Assembly (NCBI GenBank): GCA_964495885.1
Contig: CAZBWO010000004.1
Location: 124,001-188,000, forward strand
Reading direction: 5' to 3'
DNA from: PALG01 sp964495885
Lineage (GTDB): Bacteria > Bacteroidota > Bacteroidia > Flavobacteriales > Flavobacteriaceae
DNA length: 64,000 bases
Positions 9,462-19,091 of the stretch are shown one piece after another (position 1 is the first letter of the stretch; the number at the start of each line of letters is the position of its first letter). The translations under genes were made by a program, and so were the position numbers. The notes beneath the pieces were generated by a model. The model saw only the letters and a list, made by a program, of their open reading frames with translations. It ran no database searches and had not been told where the DNA came from.

Positions 9462-9815
9462 TTACTTTTTTTGCATAGCGTTGATATTCACCGGAGCAGC
9501 ATCATCACATCGGTTCATCATACGTAATCCAGAAAATTTAAACCAAACTTCCATTCCTTGCTTCTTATAATCATCCCCTAGATTAATAGGATCCAAGTAA
9601 TATGGTTCCTCGTCTCCCATTACTTCAATTTTATAAGGACAATCTCCTTCTGCTGTGGAGGTGATTATCGTTCCCAAGGTATATCCTTCACTTATCATTT
9701 CCTTGGAATCTGCCATGGCATTGGTATTTGTTTCAGTTGAATTAGTTGTTTTTTGATAGCTTGAGCAAGCTAAAGTGGTACATGCAAGGAAAATAAGAGT
9801 AGCTAAATACTTCAT
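9462..9815 (-). CDS. Small lipoprotein of unknown function
   Basis: 117 residues with a lipoprotein signal peptide (lipobox TLAC, Cys17) and a Ser/Thr/Asn-rich linker to about residue 40. The small globular part contains two cysteines (DCPYKIEV and NRCDD), possibly a disulfide. The mature domain begins GYTLGTIITS and seems beta-rich. No family assigned. It stands alone on the minus strand between glyS and the T9SS protein gene. Confidence 0.7.
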   Translation of the reverse strand: MKYLATLIFLACTTLACSSYQKTTNSTETNTNAMADSKEMISEGYTLGTIITSTAEGDCPYKIEVMGDEEPYYLDPINLGDDYKKQGMEVWFKFSGLRMMNRCDDAAPVNINAMQKK

Positions 9816-10002
9816 AATTTTAATTTTGGTTAGTTGAGTACAATTAATATGCCAGTTGATTTTTATTGTCTTAAAGATACAGCTTCTTCATTCGAAATAA
9901 CTTAAGAAAATGCAAAAATAATCACCAAAAAGTAATTGATTTTCAGCAAAACATATTAATTTTAAAGGCTTATTTAAAAATTATAACCAAAACCTATTTA
10001 AA

Positions 10003-12198
10003 ATGAAATCTTTTTATTCTTTAATGGTTCTTTTCCTTTGTACACTTGGCGTTGTAGCACAGGAATCTTACGGACCAATTGAAACTGGGATGTTGGAAGG
10101 ACCTGTTTATGTTCCCAGCCTCGCAGATCAAATGCGAAACGGTACATTTGTTGAAGCTGTATTCAACAATGATGAAAGCAAGGTTTTTACCAAAAGAAAG
10201 CGTGGAAATAAGGTAATTCCTGGAAAAGGAACCCCAACAACCTTTGTTGATCCTTTAGTAGAATTACAAAACAATACAGAGCTTCGTCAAAACAGAGCTC
10301 CACTGCAAACTTTCGTGACTACTACAGCTACAGCTACACCATCAGATCCAACTGGAGCTGTAGGTCCTAACCATTACATTGCTGCATGGAACAGCGCCTT
10401 TAGAATTTTTGACAAAAGTGGAAACCCACTTACACCTGCGGCTTCTCTTTCTAGTCTTTTTCCTGGGAATAATGCTGGTGACCCTATTGTATTTTACGAT
10501 GCGGCAGCAGACCGTTTTGTTATTACCGAATTTGACTTTTCACCAAACGGATTTAACGTTGCGGTATGTCAAGGTTCAGACCCTGTAAATGATGGCTGGC
10601 ATGTATATACCTCTGGTTTTGGGACTGGAGCTTTTCCAGATTATACCAAATTTTCTGTTTGGGCAGACACCTATATGGTAACTGCTAATATTGGGCAATC
10701 CAATAGAATTTTCGCTATTGAAAGAAATGAAATGCTGAATGGAAACCCTGCACAGATGATTCAATTGCCGCTTCCTGGCATTTCAACTTCTGGATTCTAT
10801 AGCCCACAAGCTTTCCATACTACAGACGGAAACTTGGCGCCTAATGGTACTCCCGTTCCAATTGTATATCTTCAAGATGATGCATGGGGTGGAGTTTCAG
10901 ACGACCACTTAAAAATATGGAGTGCTACTGTAGACTGGGTAACTCCTGGAAACTCTTCAACCTCTGCTGCACAAATTATTGATGGCTCTGATGGTCTTAC
11001 CGACTTTATTAGTGTTTTTGATGGAGGAAGCTTTAGTAATTTAGATCAGCCTGCTGGTCCAGATATTGATGCGATGCAAGCAACTATCATGAACCAGGCA
11101 CAATACAGAAGATTTGGATCTCATAACTCTGTAGTATTTAACTTTGTAGTTGACGTAATCCCTGCTGCTGGACAAGGAGCCAACGAGAAAGCAGGAATCC
11201 GTTGGTATGAATTACGCCAAACAGCAGATGGACAACCTTGGACTATCTTCCAAGAAGGAACCTATACTTCCCCTAATGGAAACAAAGATGCGTTTGCAGC
11301 AAGTATGGCCATGGATTCAAGCGGAAACATTGGAATGGGATATAGTACTGTAAGTGACACCGAAATGATTGCAATCTATTATACTGGTCGTTTTGCTACA
11401 GATCCACCAAACGTAATGACCGTAGCAGAAGACTTAATTGCACAGAGTACTGCAAACAATACTAACCTTCGTTATGCAGATTATACCCACTTAACAGTAG
11501 ACCCTGTAGATGATACTTTCTGGCATGTTTCAGAGTATTTTGCCGCAAACCGAAGAGATATCGTTGGGCAATTTCAATTGGCAGCTCCACTTCCTGATGA
11601 TTTAGGAGTATTGACCATTGACGAGCCTGTTACTGGGAATACATTTGATGCTACTGAGCCTATTATAATCACCATTAGAAACTTCGGAAGTAATGATATT
11701 ACCAACCCTGAAGTTCAATATACTATTGATGGTGGAACGCCTGTCGTAGAAAACTATAGCGGAACTATCACTGCTGGTACTTCTGAAACTTATACCTTTA
11801 CTCAAACAGCCGATTTGTCTTCTAACGGTACATTCGTAATTGAAGCAAAAACCAATTTGGCTGGTGACAGTAACACAGGTAATGATAGTGCTACTAAAAC
11901 TGTAACTGGGGTATTAAGTGCTACAGACACTCCTCCACTTGAAAACTCTAAACTTGTTGTTACTACACAGCCTAATAACCAGTTTGTGATTTCAATGAAA
12001 ACTGCTTTTGACGAAACGCTTGCTATTGCCATCTACAATTCTTTAGGACAAATTGTTGCTTACAACAACCTAGACAAAGAAGGAGATGCCTATACATATG
12101 AATTGGATATGTCTTATGCTGCTTCAGGTGTGTATTTGGTTCAAATGGGAGATGAAAGATCTGGTACGTTCCAAACTGCAAAAATCATTGTGAAGTAA
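10003..12198 (+). CDS. Secreted T9SS-sorted protein with CARDB-like domain
   Basis: 731 residues. It has a signal peptide (to about VVAQ, residue 19), a long N-terminal region of about 500 residues resembling beta-propeller-like exported proteins (TPSDPTGAVGPNHYIAAWNS motif), a CARDB-like adhesion fold at about 525-635 (NFGSNDITNPEVQYTIDGG), and a C-terminal type A sorting domain at about 650-731 (AIYNSLGQIVAYNN, then GVYLVQMGDE, ending KIIVK). The sorting domain directs export by the type IX system and attachment or release at the cell surface. The catalytic or binding role is unknown. Confidence 0.85.
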   Translation: MKSFYSLMVLFLCTLGVVAQESYGPIETGMLEGPVYVPSLADQMRNGTFVEAVFNNDESKVFTKRKRGNKVIPGKGTPTTFVDPLVELQNNTELRQNRAPLQTFVTTTATATPSDPTGAVGPNHYIAAWNSAFRIFDKSGNPLTPAASLSSLFPGNNAGDPIVFYDAAADRFVITEFDFSPNGFNVAVCQGSDPVNDGWHVYTSGFGTGAFPDYTKFSVWADTYMVTANIGQSNRIFAIERNEMLNGNPAQMIQLPLPGISTSGFYSPQAFHTTDGNLAPNGTPVPIVYLQDDAWGGVSDDHLKIWSATVDWVTPGNSSTSAAQIIDGSDGLTDFISVFDGGSFSNLDQPAGPDIDAMQATIMNQAQYRRFGSHNSVVFNFVVDVIPAAGQGANEKAGIRWYELRQTADGQPWTIFQEGTYTSPNGNKDAFAASMAMDSSGNIGMGYSTVSDTEMIAIYYTGRFATDPPNVMTVAEDLIAQSTANNTNLRYADYTHLTVDPVDDTFWHVSEYFAANRRDIVGQFQLAAPLPDDLGVLTIDEPVTGNTFDATEPIIITIRNFGSNDITNPEVQYTIDGGTPVVENYSGTITAGTSETYTFTQTADLSSNGTFVIEAKTNLAGDSNTGNDSATKTVTGVLSATDTPPLENSKLVVTTQPNNQFVISMKTAFDETLAIAIYNSLGQIVAYNNLDKEGDAYTYELDMSYAASGVYLVQMGDERSGTFQTAKIIVK

Positions 12199-12226
12199 TT
12201 TTCAATTACTTTTCATTTTGAAATAA

Positions 12227-12253
12227 AAAAAGCGGGGATCTTCCCCGCTTTTT
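12227..12253. terminator. Bidirectional terminator between convergent genes
   Basis: Perfect 12-bp stem aaaaagcgggga / tccccgcttttt with a 3-base loop and A/T-runs on both sides. It serves the T9SS protein gene (plus) and the large barrel gene (minus). Confidence 0.85.
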
Positions 12254-12257
12254 CTTT

Positions 12258-15200
12258 TTAGAAGAATGCCCTCAATTGTACAGATCCTGTGTGAACCGTT
12301 TTAGTGTTTTCACTCTTTCTTCCGAAATACGAAAGGTTTACGTCTAAATACTTTGTGATACGTTTTTGAAATAACAGGTTCCAGGTAAAGTTGGTGCCCG
12401 GTTGCAATCCCTCTAACATGGTATAGGCCACGGGAGAAAAAGCACTTCCTTGAAAGTCATTGTTGATGTACTTGAATTCCCCCGAAATAGAAATTTTCTC
12501 CACATTATTGTAGGCAAAGGAAGTTCCCCATTTTTGTTGATCCAAAAATTCCATATCCCCCAAATTGTTCTCCTCTTGCATTCGTTCATAAAAGACATCA
12601 AAACGTGTTTGGCGGTTTAATAAATAGGACAGCTTCGGAAGGATTCCGTAGTTTTTTAAACGGTAGTTCCTACTTGTAAAGTTTTCCGAAAGGCTTTCAT
12701 TTCCGCCAGTGAGCAATTTCAGATTTGCAACCCACAACTCCCAAAATTGATGAGTGATATTTAGTTGATGGCTTTCCAGATTATTTTCTTGAAGACCTAA
12801 ATTCAATAAATTACTGCTCTCACTCTTTACATAGGTATAGCTGGTGGTATACCGTTGCTTTCCACGGTTAAAGAACAAGACATTTTTAAAATTCAGGTTC
12901 AACCCCAACTGACGGTCTCCTGCATCTTCAAAAGGATTGATTGTCGTAAAACCTCCTTCCCGTTCAATCTTTCTGTCAATCACAAAAGAAGTTTGATTAT
13001 AGAAACGGGAAAGTACTTTTTTGACGCCCGAAGCTTGCTCCCAAGCCCTTGGCTGCAAAGTAAGTATTTGACTGAACTTATTATTCCTAATCCTAACAAA
13101 CACCTGATTGGGCAATAAAACCCGCACGTATTCTGCTTGATCCTGAAACTGGGCAATTTCAAATTCTTCCAGCTCCTGTACTCCATTATTATTGTAGTCT
13201 ATCCACGTATACACTCCTTGTCCCTGGTCTACTTTCACGTAGGTAAATTCTTGTTGTGGAAGTACACCATTATTGGTTTCAAAAACCGTATTAAACCGTA
13301 CATTCCCATTCCATAAGGATTGATTGTACAAAACCCTTGTATTTAGGTTTTCTTCATCTTCTTCGGAAGGATTTGTATACGTTAACTTTCTATAGTTGGC
13401 AAAAACAGAGAGTTGTGCTTGTTGTGAATTAATCAACCGGGATTTCAAAAATACGTCATTAGACGTATTTACATTCTGAAGCCTATTCTCCCGAACACTA
13501 TCATTTACCCGATAGCGGTAACCTACTTCCGCAAAAACCTGCGTACTGTCACCTATCCCTGTAAACACTTCATATTGCTGAAACCCTTGGCTTAATGGCG
13601 TCAAACTATCATTGCTTAGGATATTCACTTCGTTCCTTTCAGCATTTAATTTTGTGCCCAACCACGCCTTTTTAAAGGAATAGGTAGCGGTATTGTACGC
13701 TCTTGAAAAAGTAGTTTGTTGAAGATCGCTCTCACTATCCAAATAACTCCCATTGAACGAAAATCGCAACTTCCCAAATTTCAACATAGACCCTAGAACA
13801 TGGCGTTGTCCAGTGAAATTTTCTGCATAATCCAATAATTGAAGTTCATACCGCCCCGTACCATTTTTAGGGCTAGCGACTTCCGCACCAAGTATTCCAA
13901 AACTCTGGTTACCCATAGGCATTTCCAGATTCCAATCCCTTTTAAATTCAATATTATAAAGCCTTTCCACTGTTCTAAAATCTTCGTGTAGAAAGTCAAA
14001 ACTTCCAAAAGCAGAAACCGTTAGGGAATCTGTACTTTGCAATACACGTTGCTTTCCAGAAAAATGAACGGCAAATCCTTCATTATCCTCATTATCAATA
14101 TCAGAAAAAAGGTTCAAATCATTCACACTTCCCGCAACCTCAAAATTGACATTAGTTTTTTCAGAAGGAATATATTGCCCCTGCACTCCCCCTATTTGTA
14201 ATTTTTCAGGGGCATTCAATCTAATAATGGGCGCATAACTCCCTTGGGCGACTCCACCAATTGGAGCCACATATTCAAAAATTCGAGCAATGGTATTTTC
14301 GGTACTAATGATGTAATCACCTTGATTCTCCCCCACTAGTGTAAAGCGAACATTGAACAGTTCATCTTCCGGATTATTGGAAAAAACAAAAATTTCCTGC
14401 CCATCCACCACCTCTTTCTTATACAGGATTTTATTTTCAGAATAGGTATCCACTACCGCGGAAGGAGCGGTCATTAAATCCTGGTTATCCCCTGCGTTGG
14501 AAAGAATGCCAACTTGTTCTTCGGTTAGGTTTTGTTGAAGTGGCTGATTCTTTACATCATTTTCTGAATATACATATGCGCCAATTTTCAACTTTTCTGA
14601 TGAAAAACTTCCGCCTCCATATCCTACAAAACGGGTATAACTACGCTCTGTAAATTGATATTCTACTGTAATTCGCATATTGGCGGTGATAGGATATGTT
14701 GGGTTAAACCGAAGCTCCCCTGCATTGTAATCAATTACATAATCTGCATTTTCACCGCGTTCCAATAACAATCCGTTGATATAGACCCGCTCGCTCCCCG
14801 AAACAATTAGAATATACAATTCACCGTTGGGACCGGTTAATTTATAGGGTCCTTGGTTTCCTTCCTCCCCAACAAACTGACTCCTTTGAAAAACCCCACG
14901 CACCAATCCGCCAGATAGAAAAGCAGAAGTAGCAGACCCGTCTTTATGTTTCAAACGACCACCCATGGAAATCCCTTGAATTTTTTTAGTGAATCTTCCA
15001 AAGTAGGAAGTGTTATTTTGTAGATCTACATCTCCAGCCCTAATGTTCCAATCATCACTATAAAGTTCAATGAAGATTTGGTCAAACTCTTCCAAACTTT
15101 GGGAATACCCTCCTTCCTGCGTGGGCAAATTAGCATCCTGAAGGGAAGCCCTAATAGAAACTTTATCACTAAGTTTCCCTATAATTTGTAGGTCCAACTC

Positions 15201-15677
15201 ACTATTTACCACCGCATTCTGGTTGTTCCCAACGGTAATACCCCGTGTAATGCTCCCTTGGGTGTCCAAGCCTTCGAAAGGGGTGAAGCTATTTTGGGTG
15301 TTTTGTTCCCCCAAGCTGTATAATTTTTCAATATTACTGGTATTCTCCACGATGATTTTGGGGTCTAAAATGTAATATTCCCGTGTTAAAAATAATGGAT
15401 ACCTTAAATATTGGATTTCTAAAGAATCTGTGGTTTGTTTGAGTGCTTGTGAAGGATAAAGTGTCCCTTTCACAAAATCTACGGTATAAAGCGTACTGTC
15501 AATAGGTGCCCCCTGCTTATCTACTACTAGAAAACGAGATGGGTTGATGCTGAAACTATCAATAGACAAGGTGTCCTTTATCGCCATTTTTTTTATGCGG
15601 TAGGTAGACAGGGTATCCTGGGCATGGACTCCCGCTCCCAACAACATTAAAAACAAAAAAAGATACCTTTTCATCAT
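12258..15677 (-). CDS. Very large outer-membrane beta-barrel protein
   Basis: 1139 residues. A signal peptide (MKRYLFLFLMLLGAGVHAQ) precedes an N-terminal domain (about 25-140). The long remainder is alternating amphipathic beta-strands with many aromatic girdle residues, ending in the aromatic ...LRAFF expected of an outer-membrane barrel. There is no TonB plug or carboxypeptidase-regulatory domain, so it is not a TonB receptor. Conserved blocks include SITRGITVGNNQNAVVNSEL and IRAGDVDLQNN. A family of this size occurs singly in Flavobacteriia without known function. The start at MMKRY could instead be the next codon. Confidence 0.75.
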   Translation of the reverse strand: MMKRYLFLFLMLLGAGVHAQDTLSTYRIKKMAIKDTLSIDSFSINPSRFLVVDKQGAPIDSTLYTVDFVKGTLYPSQALKQTTDSLEIQYLRYPLFLTREYYILDPKIIVENTSNIEKLYSLGEQNTQNSFTPFEGLDTQGSITRGITVGNNQNAVVNSELDLQIIGKLSDKVSIRASLQDANLPTQEGGYSQSLEEFDQIFIELYSDDWNIRAGDVDLQNNTSYFGRFTKKIQGISMGGRLKHKDGSATSAFLSGGLVRGVFQRSQFVGEEGNQGPYKLTGPNGELYILIVSGSERVYINGLLLERGENADYVIDYNAGELRFNPTYPITANMRITVEYQFTERSYTRFVGYGGGSFSSEKLKIGAYVYSENDVKNQPLQQNLTEEQVGILSNAGDNQDLMTAPSAVVDTYSENKILYKKEVVDGQEIFVFSNNPEDELFNVRFTLVGENQGDYIISTENTIARIFEYVAPIGGVAQGSYAPIIRLNAPEKLQIGGVQGQYIPSEKTNVNFEVAGSVNDLNLFSDIDNEDNEGFAVHFSGKQRVLQSTDSLTVSAFGSFDFLHEDFRTVERLYNIEFKRDWNLEMPMGNQSFGILGAEVASPKNGTGRYELQLLDYAENFTGQRHVLGSMLKFGKLRFSFNGSYLDSESDLQQTTFSRAYNTATYSFKKAWLGTKLNAERNEVNILSNDSLTPLSQGFQQYEVFTGIGDSTQVFAEVGYRYRVNDSVRENRLQNVNTSNDVFLKSRLINSQQAQLSVFANYRKLTYTNPSEEDEENLNTRVLYNQSLWNGNVRFNTVFETNNGVLPQQEFTYVKVDQGQGVYTWIDYNNNGVQELEEFEIAQFQDQAEYVRVLLPNQVFVRIRNNKFSQILTLQPRAWEQASGVKKVLSRFYNQTSFVIDRKIEREGGFTTINPFEDAGDRQLGLNLNFKNVLFFNRGKQRYTTSYTYVKSESSNLLNLGLQENNLESHQLNITHQFWELWVANLKLLTGGNESLSENFTSRNYRLKNYGILPKLSYLLNRQTRFDVFYERMQEENNLGDMEFLDQQKWGTSFAYNNVEKISISGEFKYINNDFQGSAFSPVAYTMLEGLQPGTNFTWNLLFQKRITKYLDVNLSYFGRKSENTKTVHTGSVQLRAFF

Positions 15678-15818
15678 AGACTTCCAAAATATGGAGCAGA
15701 CCCATAGTAGTATAAACTATCTCAACCCCTTTTTATTTTGTTGATTCTTTTGTGAAAACCTTTCCCAGAACCTTGGCTGTAAATATACGGGGTTCTTTAT
15801 TTTAGTGTTTCTGAAAAT

Positions 15819-16592
15819 ATGTATGTTTTGAAAATTATCTCCTATAATGTAAATGGAATCCGTGCAGCTATGAGAAAAGGGTTCCTGGAATGGCTGCAAA
15901 AAGCAAATCCAGACGTAATCTGTATTCAAGAAACCAAGGCAATGCAAGAACAGGTAGAGGTGGAAGCCATTGAAATGGCAGGCTACCCATATCATTACTG
16001 GTTTAGTGCCGAAAAAAAAGGGTACAGCGGCGTAGCCATTTTCAGTAAAACAAAGCCCAATGAAGTAGTTTACGGAACAGGGATTGACTATATGGATGCT
16101 GAAGGCCGAAACCTTCGGGTAGACTTTGATGAGGTATCGGTCATGAGTTTATACTTACCCAGCGGAACAAATATCGCACGCTTAGACCATAAACTTACGT
16201 ACATGGCAGATTTTCAAGCGTATATTGATCAACTGAAACGAGAGCAACCCAATTTGGTCATCTGTGGAGATTACAATATCTGTCATAGGGCCATAGATAT
16301 TCACGATCCCATCCGTAATGCAAATGTATCTGGGTTTCTTCCCGTAGAACGCGAATGGATAGACAACTTCATCAATAGTGGTTTTATTGATAGTTTTCGG
16401 TATTTCAACAAAGAACCACATCAATATACTTGGTGGAGTTACCGTGCCAATGCAAGGGCTAATAACAAAGGCTGGCGTATTGACTATAATATGGTAGCCC
16501 AACCCCTACAAGATAATTTAAAAAGAGCCGTTATCTTACCAGAAGCCATGCACAGTGATCATTGTCCGCATTTGGTTGAATTGGAATTTTAA
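15819..16592 (+). CDS. xth: Exodeoxyribonuclease III (AP endonuclease)
   Basis: 257 residues of the ExoIII/APE1 endonuclease-exonuclease-phosphatase fold. It removes 3' blocking groups and incises abasic sites in base-excision repair. Motifs visible are SYNVNGIRAA at the start, catalytic E in QETKAMQEQ, LYLPSGT, the metal and catalytic site GDYNICHRAIDIHDP, and the terminal SDHCPH His. No signal peptide, so it is cytoplasmic, unlike the secreted nuclease at 22.1 kb. It is followed 10 bases later by an OmpA-family lipoprotein gene. Confidence 0.95.
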   Translation: MYVLKIISYNVNGIRAAMRKGFLEWLQKANPDVICIQETKAMQEQVEVEAIEMAGYPYHYWFSAEKKGYSGVAIFSKTKPNEVVYGTGIDYMDAEGRNLRVDFDEVSVMSLYLPSGTNIARLDHKLTYMADFQAYIDQLKREQPNLVICGDYNICHRAIDIHDPIRNANVSGFLPVEREWIDNFINSGFIDSFRYFNKEPHQYTWWSYRANARANNKGWRIDYNMVAQPLQDNLKRAVILPEAMHSDHCPHLVELEF

Positions 16593-16602
16593 TCTAACCC
16601 TT

Positions 16603-17562
16603 ATGACGTATTTAAAAATCCCCATCGTTCTACTGAGCAGTTTCTTGCTTGCTTCCTGTGTTTCCACTCAATTGTATGAAGACCTTCAGTCTAAATATGA
16701 TGACCTTAAAGCCGAAAATGAATTACTGTCTTCACAGTTAGATGCCCAGAATAATGGAACCCTTTCAGATTTAAATTTGGCTTCAGCAAAAAAGCAGATT
16801 GAAAAACTGAAAGAAACTAATGCGCAATTAGCCATGGAACTAGCTGCTACAAGGACTAATTACGAACGGCTAAAAGAATCGTACGATGCCTTGGAAGCAA
16901 ACAGCTCTGAGATCCTAACAGAAAATCTCTCACGAAACAGGGAGCTACTAACTTCTTTAGAGGCCAAGGAAAAAGCCTTAGCTGAAGAAGCGGCAAGGCT
17001 AAAAATCCTTGAAAACAAATTAAAGGAACGCTCCAAAAGAGTAGAAGAACTGGAAGCCATTATCGCCGCAAAAGATGCAAAAATGAAAAAGCTAAAAGAA
17101 GCTATTTCTGCAGCTCTTTCCAATTTTGAAGGTAATGGTTTAACGGTGGAACAACGGGATGGGAAAGTATATGTTTCCATGGAAAACAAACTGCTTTTTG
17201 AAAGTGGTAGTTGGGCTGTGAACCCTAATGGAAAACAAGCTGTTGTAGCACTTGGGAAAATACTCGCCCAAAATCCTGAAATTGCTGTCCTGATTGAAGG
17301 CCATACAGACAATGTGCCTTATACTGCCAACGGAAATATCACTAATAATTGGGATCTATCTACTAAACGAGCTACGGCAATTGTGGATGTTTTAGTGCAA
17401 AATGGAGCCATCCCAAAAGAAAATCTTACCGCTGCTGGACGTGGGGAACATGCCCCTATTACTTCAAATGATACTGCTGAGGGACGTGCAAAAAACCGAA
17501 GGATTGAAGTAATATTAGCCCCTAAATTGGATGCTATTTCAAAGCTATTGGAAACATTGTAA
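16603..17562 (+). CDS. OmpA-family peptidoglycan-associated lipoprotein with coiled coil
   Basis: 319 residues from the ATG at 16603. An upstream in-frame start at 16555 would overlap xth and destroy the signal peptide, so it is rejected. Lipobox LLASC (Cys about 19), then a long coiled coil (about 25-175, heptads rich in K, E and L), then an OmpA domain at about 195-305. Peptidoglycan-binding signatures are IEGHTDNVPY and TKRATAIVDVLVQNGAI, ending in KNRRIEVIL. It probably tethers the outer membrane to the cell wall. Confidence 0.92.
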   Translation: MTYLKIPIVLLSSFLLASCVSTQLYEDLQSKYDDLKAENELLSSQLDAQNNGTLSDLNLASAKKQIEKLKETNAQLAMELAATRTNYERLKESYDALEANSSEILTENLSRNRELLTSLEAKEKALAEEAARLKILENKLKERSKRVEELEAIIAAKDAKMKKLKEAISAALSNFEGNGLTVEQRDGKVYVSMENKLLFESGSWAVNPNGKQAVVALGKILAQNPEIAVLIEGHTDNVPYTANGNITNNWDLSTKRATAIVDVLVQNGAIPKENLTAAGRGEHAPITSNDTAEGRAKNRRIEVILAPKLDAISKLLETL

Positions 17563-17576
17563 TCTAGTCCCCAGAA

Positions 17577-17620
17577 AATTAATTGGGGGCGGCCTAAAGG
17601 CCGCCCCCAATTAATTAAAA
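17577..17620. terminator. Strong bidirectional terminator
   Basis: Perfect 18-bp GC-cored inverted repeat (arms 17577-17594 and 17599-17616, loop TAAA) between the convergent OmpA and DUF5689 genes. Confidence 0.9.
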
Positions 17621-17636
17621 TATATTCCCTTAGGGT

Positions 17637-19064
17637 TTAGTTCCCTGTAATTTCAATATTGTCTATGTGGTAACGTGTTGTCGCACTTGGGTCGCTTCCT
17701 TGGTAAAGGAAAGCCAAGTTAATAGTTCCATCGATACAGGAAATATTCACAGGTCCAACGGCTTCAAAAGTACCAAACCCATCAGAAGGCCCTGTTGGGA
17801 TAGAAACCGCTAAAGTCTCCCAGTCTGCAGTGGTTACATCACCAGTAAAGTTAGTAGAGAACAGCACACTTAGGATTTCCCCATTATCGAAATTGGTTTG
17901 GATATCCATCATCAATTCTTCTTCTGTTGTTCCATCCATATCAATACTTGGAGTAACCAACCAAGTTTCAATAACATCTTCTCCAGAATTGAAACCAGAA
18001 ATCTGTGCATAGTTGGTACCGTCAAAATTTCCTATTACCCAAAGGGTAGATCCGCCGTTCACATTTACATTCGTCCATCCAGCATCTACATAATCTTCAA
18101 TCGCATTAAACTGCTCGAAATTTTCGCTCCAGAATACATTTCCGCCACCACTTGGGGTATCACAAACAAACGTTCCTGTAGGCTCTGGATCACAACGGTT
18201 CTCATCGGTTAAGTTTACTGTACTTGGATCATTCACTACCAAGATGAACTTATCTGCGAAGAAATCTTTTGTTAGAATTCCAGAGATGTTTCCGCGTCCT
18301 GTGGGGAGTAGGAGCGATTTGAAATCAGCGAAGGTCGAAGTACTAAAAGTCAAACGATCTTTGGTATCACAGTTTTCAATAGTACGTTCTCCATCAAACT
18401 CATCAAAACCTTCAGAAGCATAGGTATAGTTGTTATCAACTACTTGATTTTTGATGAACTGTACATTTTCAATATTCACATAAAGATTGGTCACTCTAAA
18501 AGAGTCATCATCATCGCTAAGTGGCAAAGAAGCCAATTCTTCCAATGTAATATTAACAGGTGTAATGGTAGCTACTTCAGCAGAGCGAATGATATGCTCT
18601 TCTTCTAGAGGAGCAGGAATTGCTTGTACAAATGAAGTTCCTGCAACTCCTAGGGTTAACACTCCATTGGAAATCCCAAGCGTAAGTCCGTCTAGTTTGA
18701 TGTATAATTTTCTTCCTACTTCATATTTTGTAAAAAGAGGATTTTCATCAAGCAAAACTCTAATTCCAAGAGTAGGATTTGTTGGGTCATCTTGAAGGAT
18801 AATTTCCTCAAAAAAGTTTCCAGCTTCATCACTTGAGATCACATAGCCTTCTAAATAAGTGTTTGTGTCTTCAAAAGTGTAGTTATCTAATTCCTGCTCA
18901 TACTGACCAGCCATAGCAGAAATAGTTACAATTTCGCCGTCCAAAACAGGTTCTTCTACCACAGATGTCTCAGGGATGTCAAAGTCATCACTTTTTACAC
19001 ATGAAACCGTGATGGAAACCATCAAGATTAGTGCAAGTAGGTTATAAATTCTGAAATTTTTCAT
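17637..19064 (-). CDS. DUF5689 / choice-of-anchor J lipoprotein
   Basis: 475 residues. Lipoprotein signal peptide with lipobox TVSC (Cys about 22). The DUF5689 region at about 40-285 has an OB-like block with NTYLEGYVISSDEAGNFFEE; a C-terminal choice-of-anchor J, jelly-roll-like domain spans about 305-475 (VFWSENFEQFNA ... TTRYHIDNIEITGN). It starts 27 bases after the TonB receptor upstream and is certainly in its operon. By analogy with SusD-like partners it is probably the surface lipoprotein that captures substrate for that receptor; this is inference. Ligand unknown, possibly nucleic acid given the neighbouring secreted nuclease. Confidence 0.85.
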   Translation of the reverse strand: MKNFRIYNLLALILMVSITVSCVKSDDFDIPETSVVEEPVLDGEIVTISAMAGQYEQELDNYTFEDTNTYLEGYVISSDEAGNFFEEIILQDDPTNPTLGIRVLLDENPLFTKYEVGRKLYIKLDGLTLGISNGVLTLGVAGTSFVQAIPAPLEEEHIIRSAEVATITPVNITLEELASLPLSDDDDSFRVTNLYVNIENVQFIKNQVVDNNYTYASEGFDEFDGERTIENCDTKDRLTFSTSTFADFKSLLLPTGRGNISGILTKDFFADKFILVVNDPSTVNLTDENRCDPEPTGTFVCDTPSGGGNVFWSENFEQFNAIEDYVDAGWTNVNVNGGSTLWVIGNFDGTNYAQISGFNSGEDVIETWLVTPSIDMDGTTEEELMMDIQTNFDNGEILSVLFSTNFTGDVTTADWETLAVSIPTGPSDGFGTFEAVGPVNISCIDGTINLAFLYQGSDPSATTRYHIDNIEITGN

Positions 19065-19091
19065 TGTATATAGTATTAAGCTTTTTTTAAT

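Noticed and set aside
16555..16602. Upstream start for the OmpA lipoprotein
   Set aside because: It overlaps the end of xth and gives no lipoprotein signal; the ATG at 16603 gives a perfect one.
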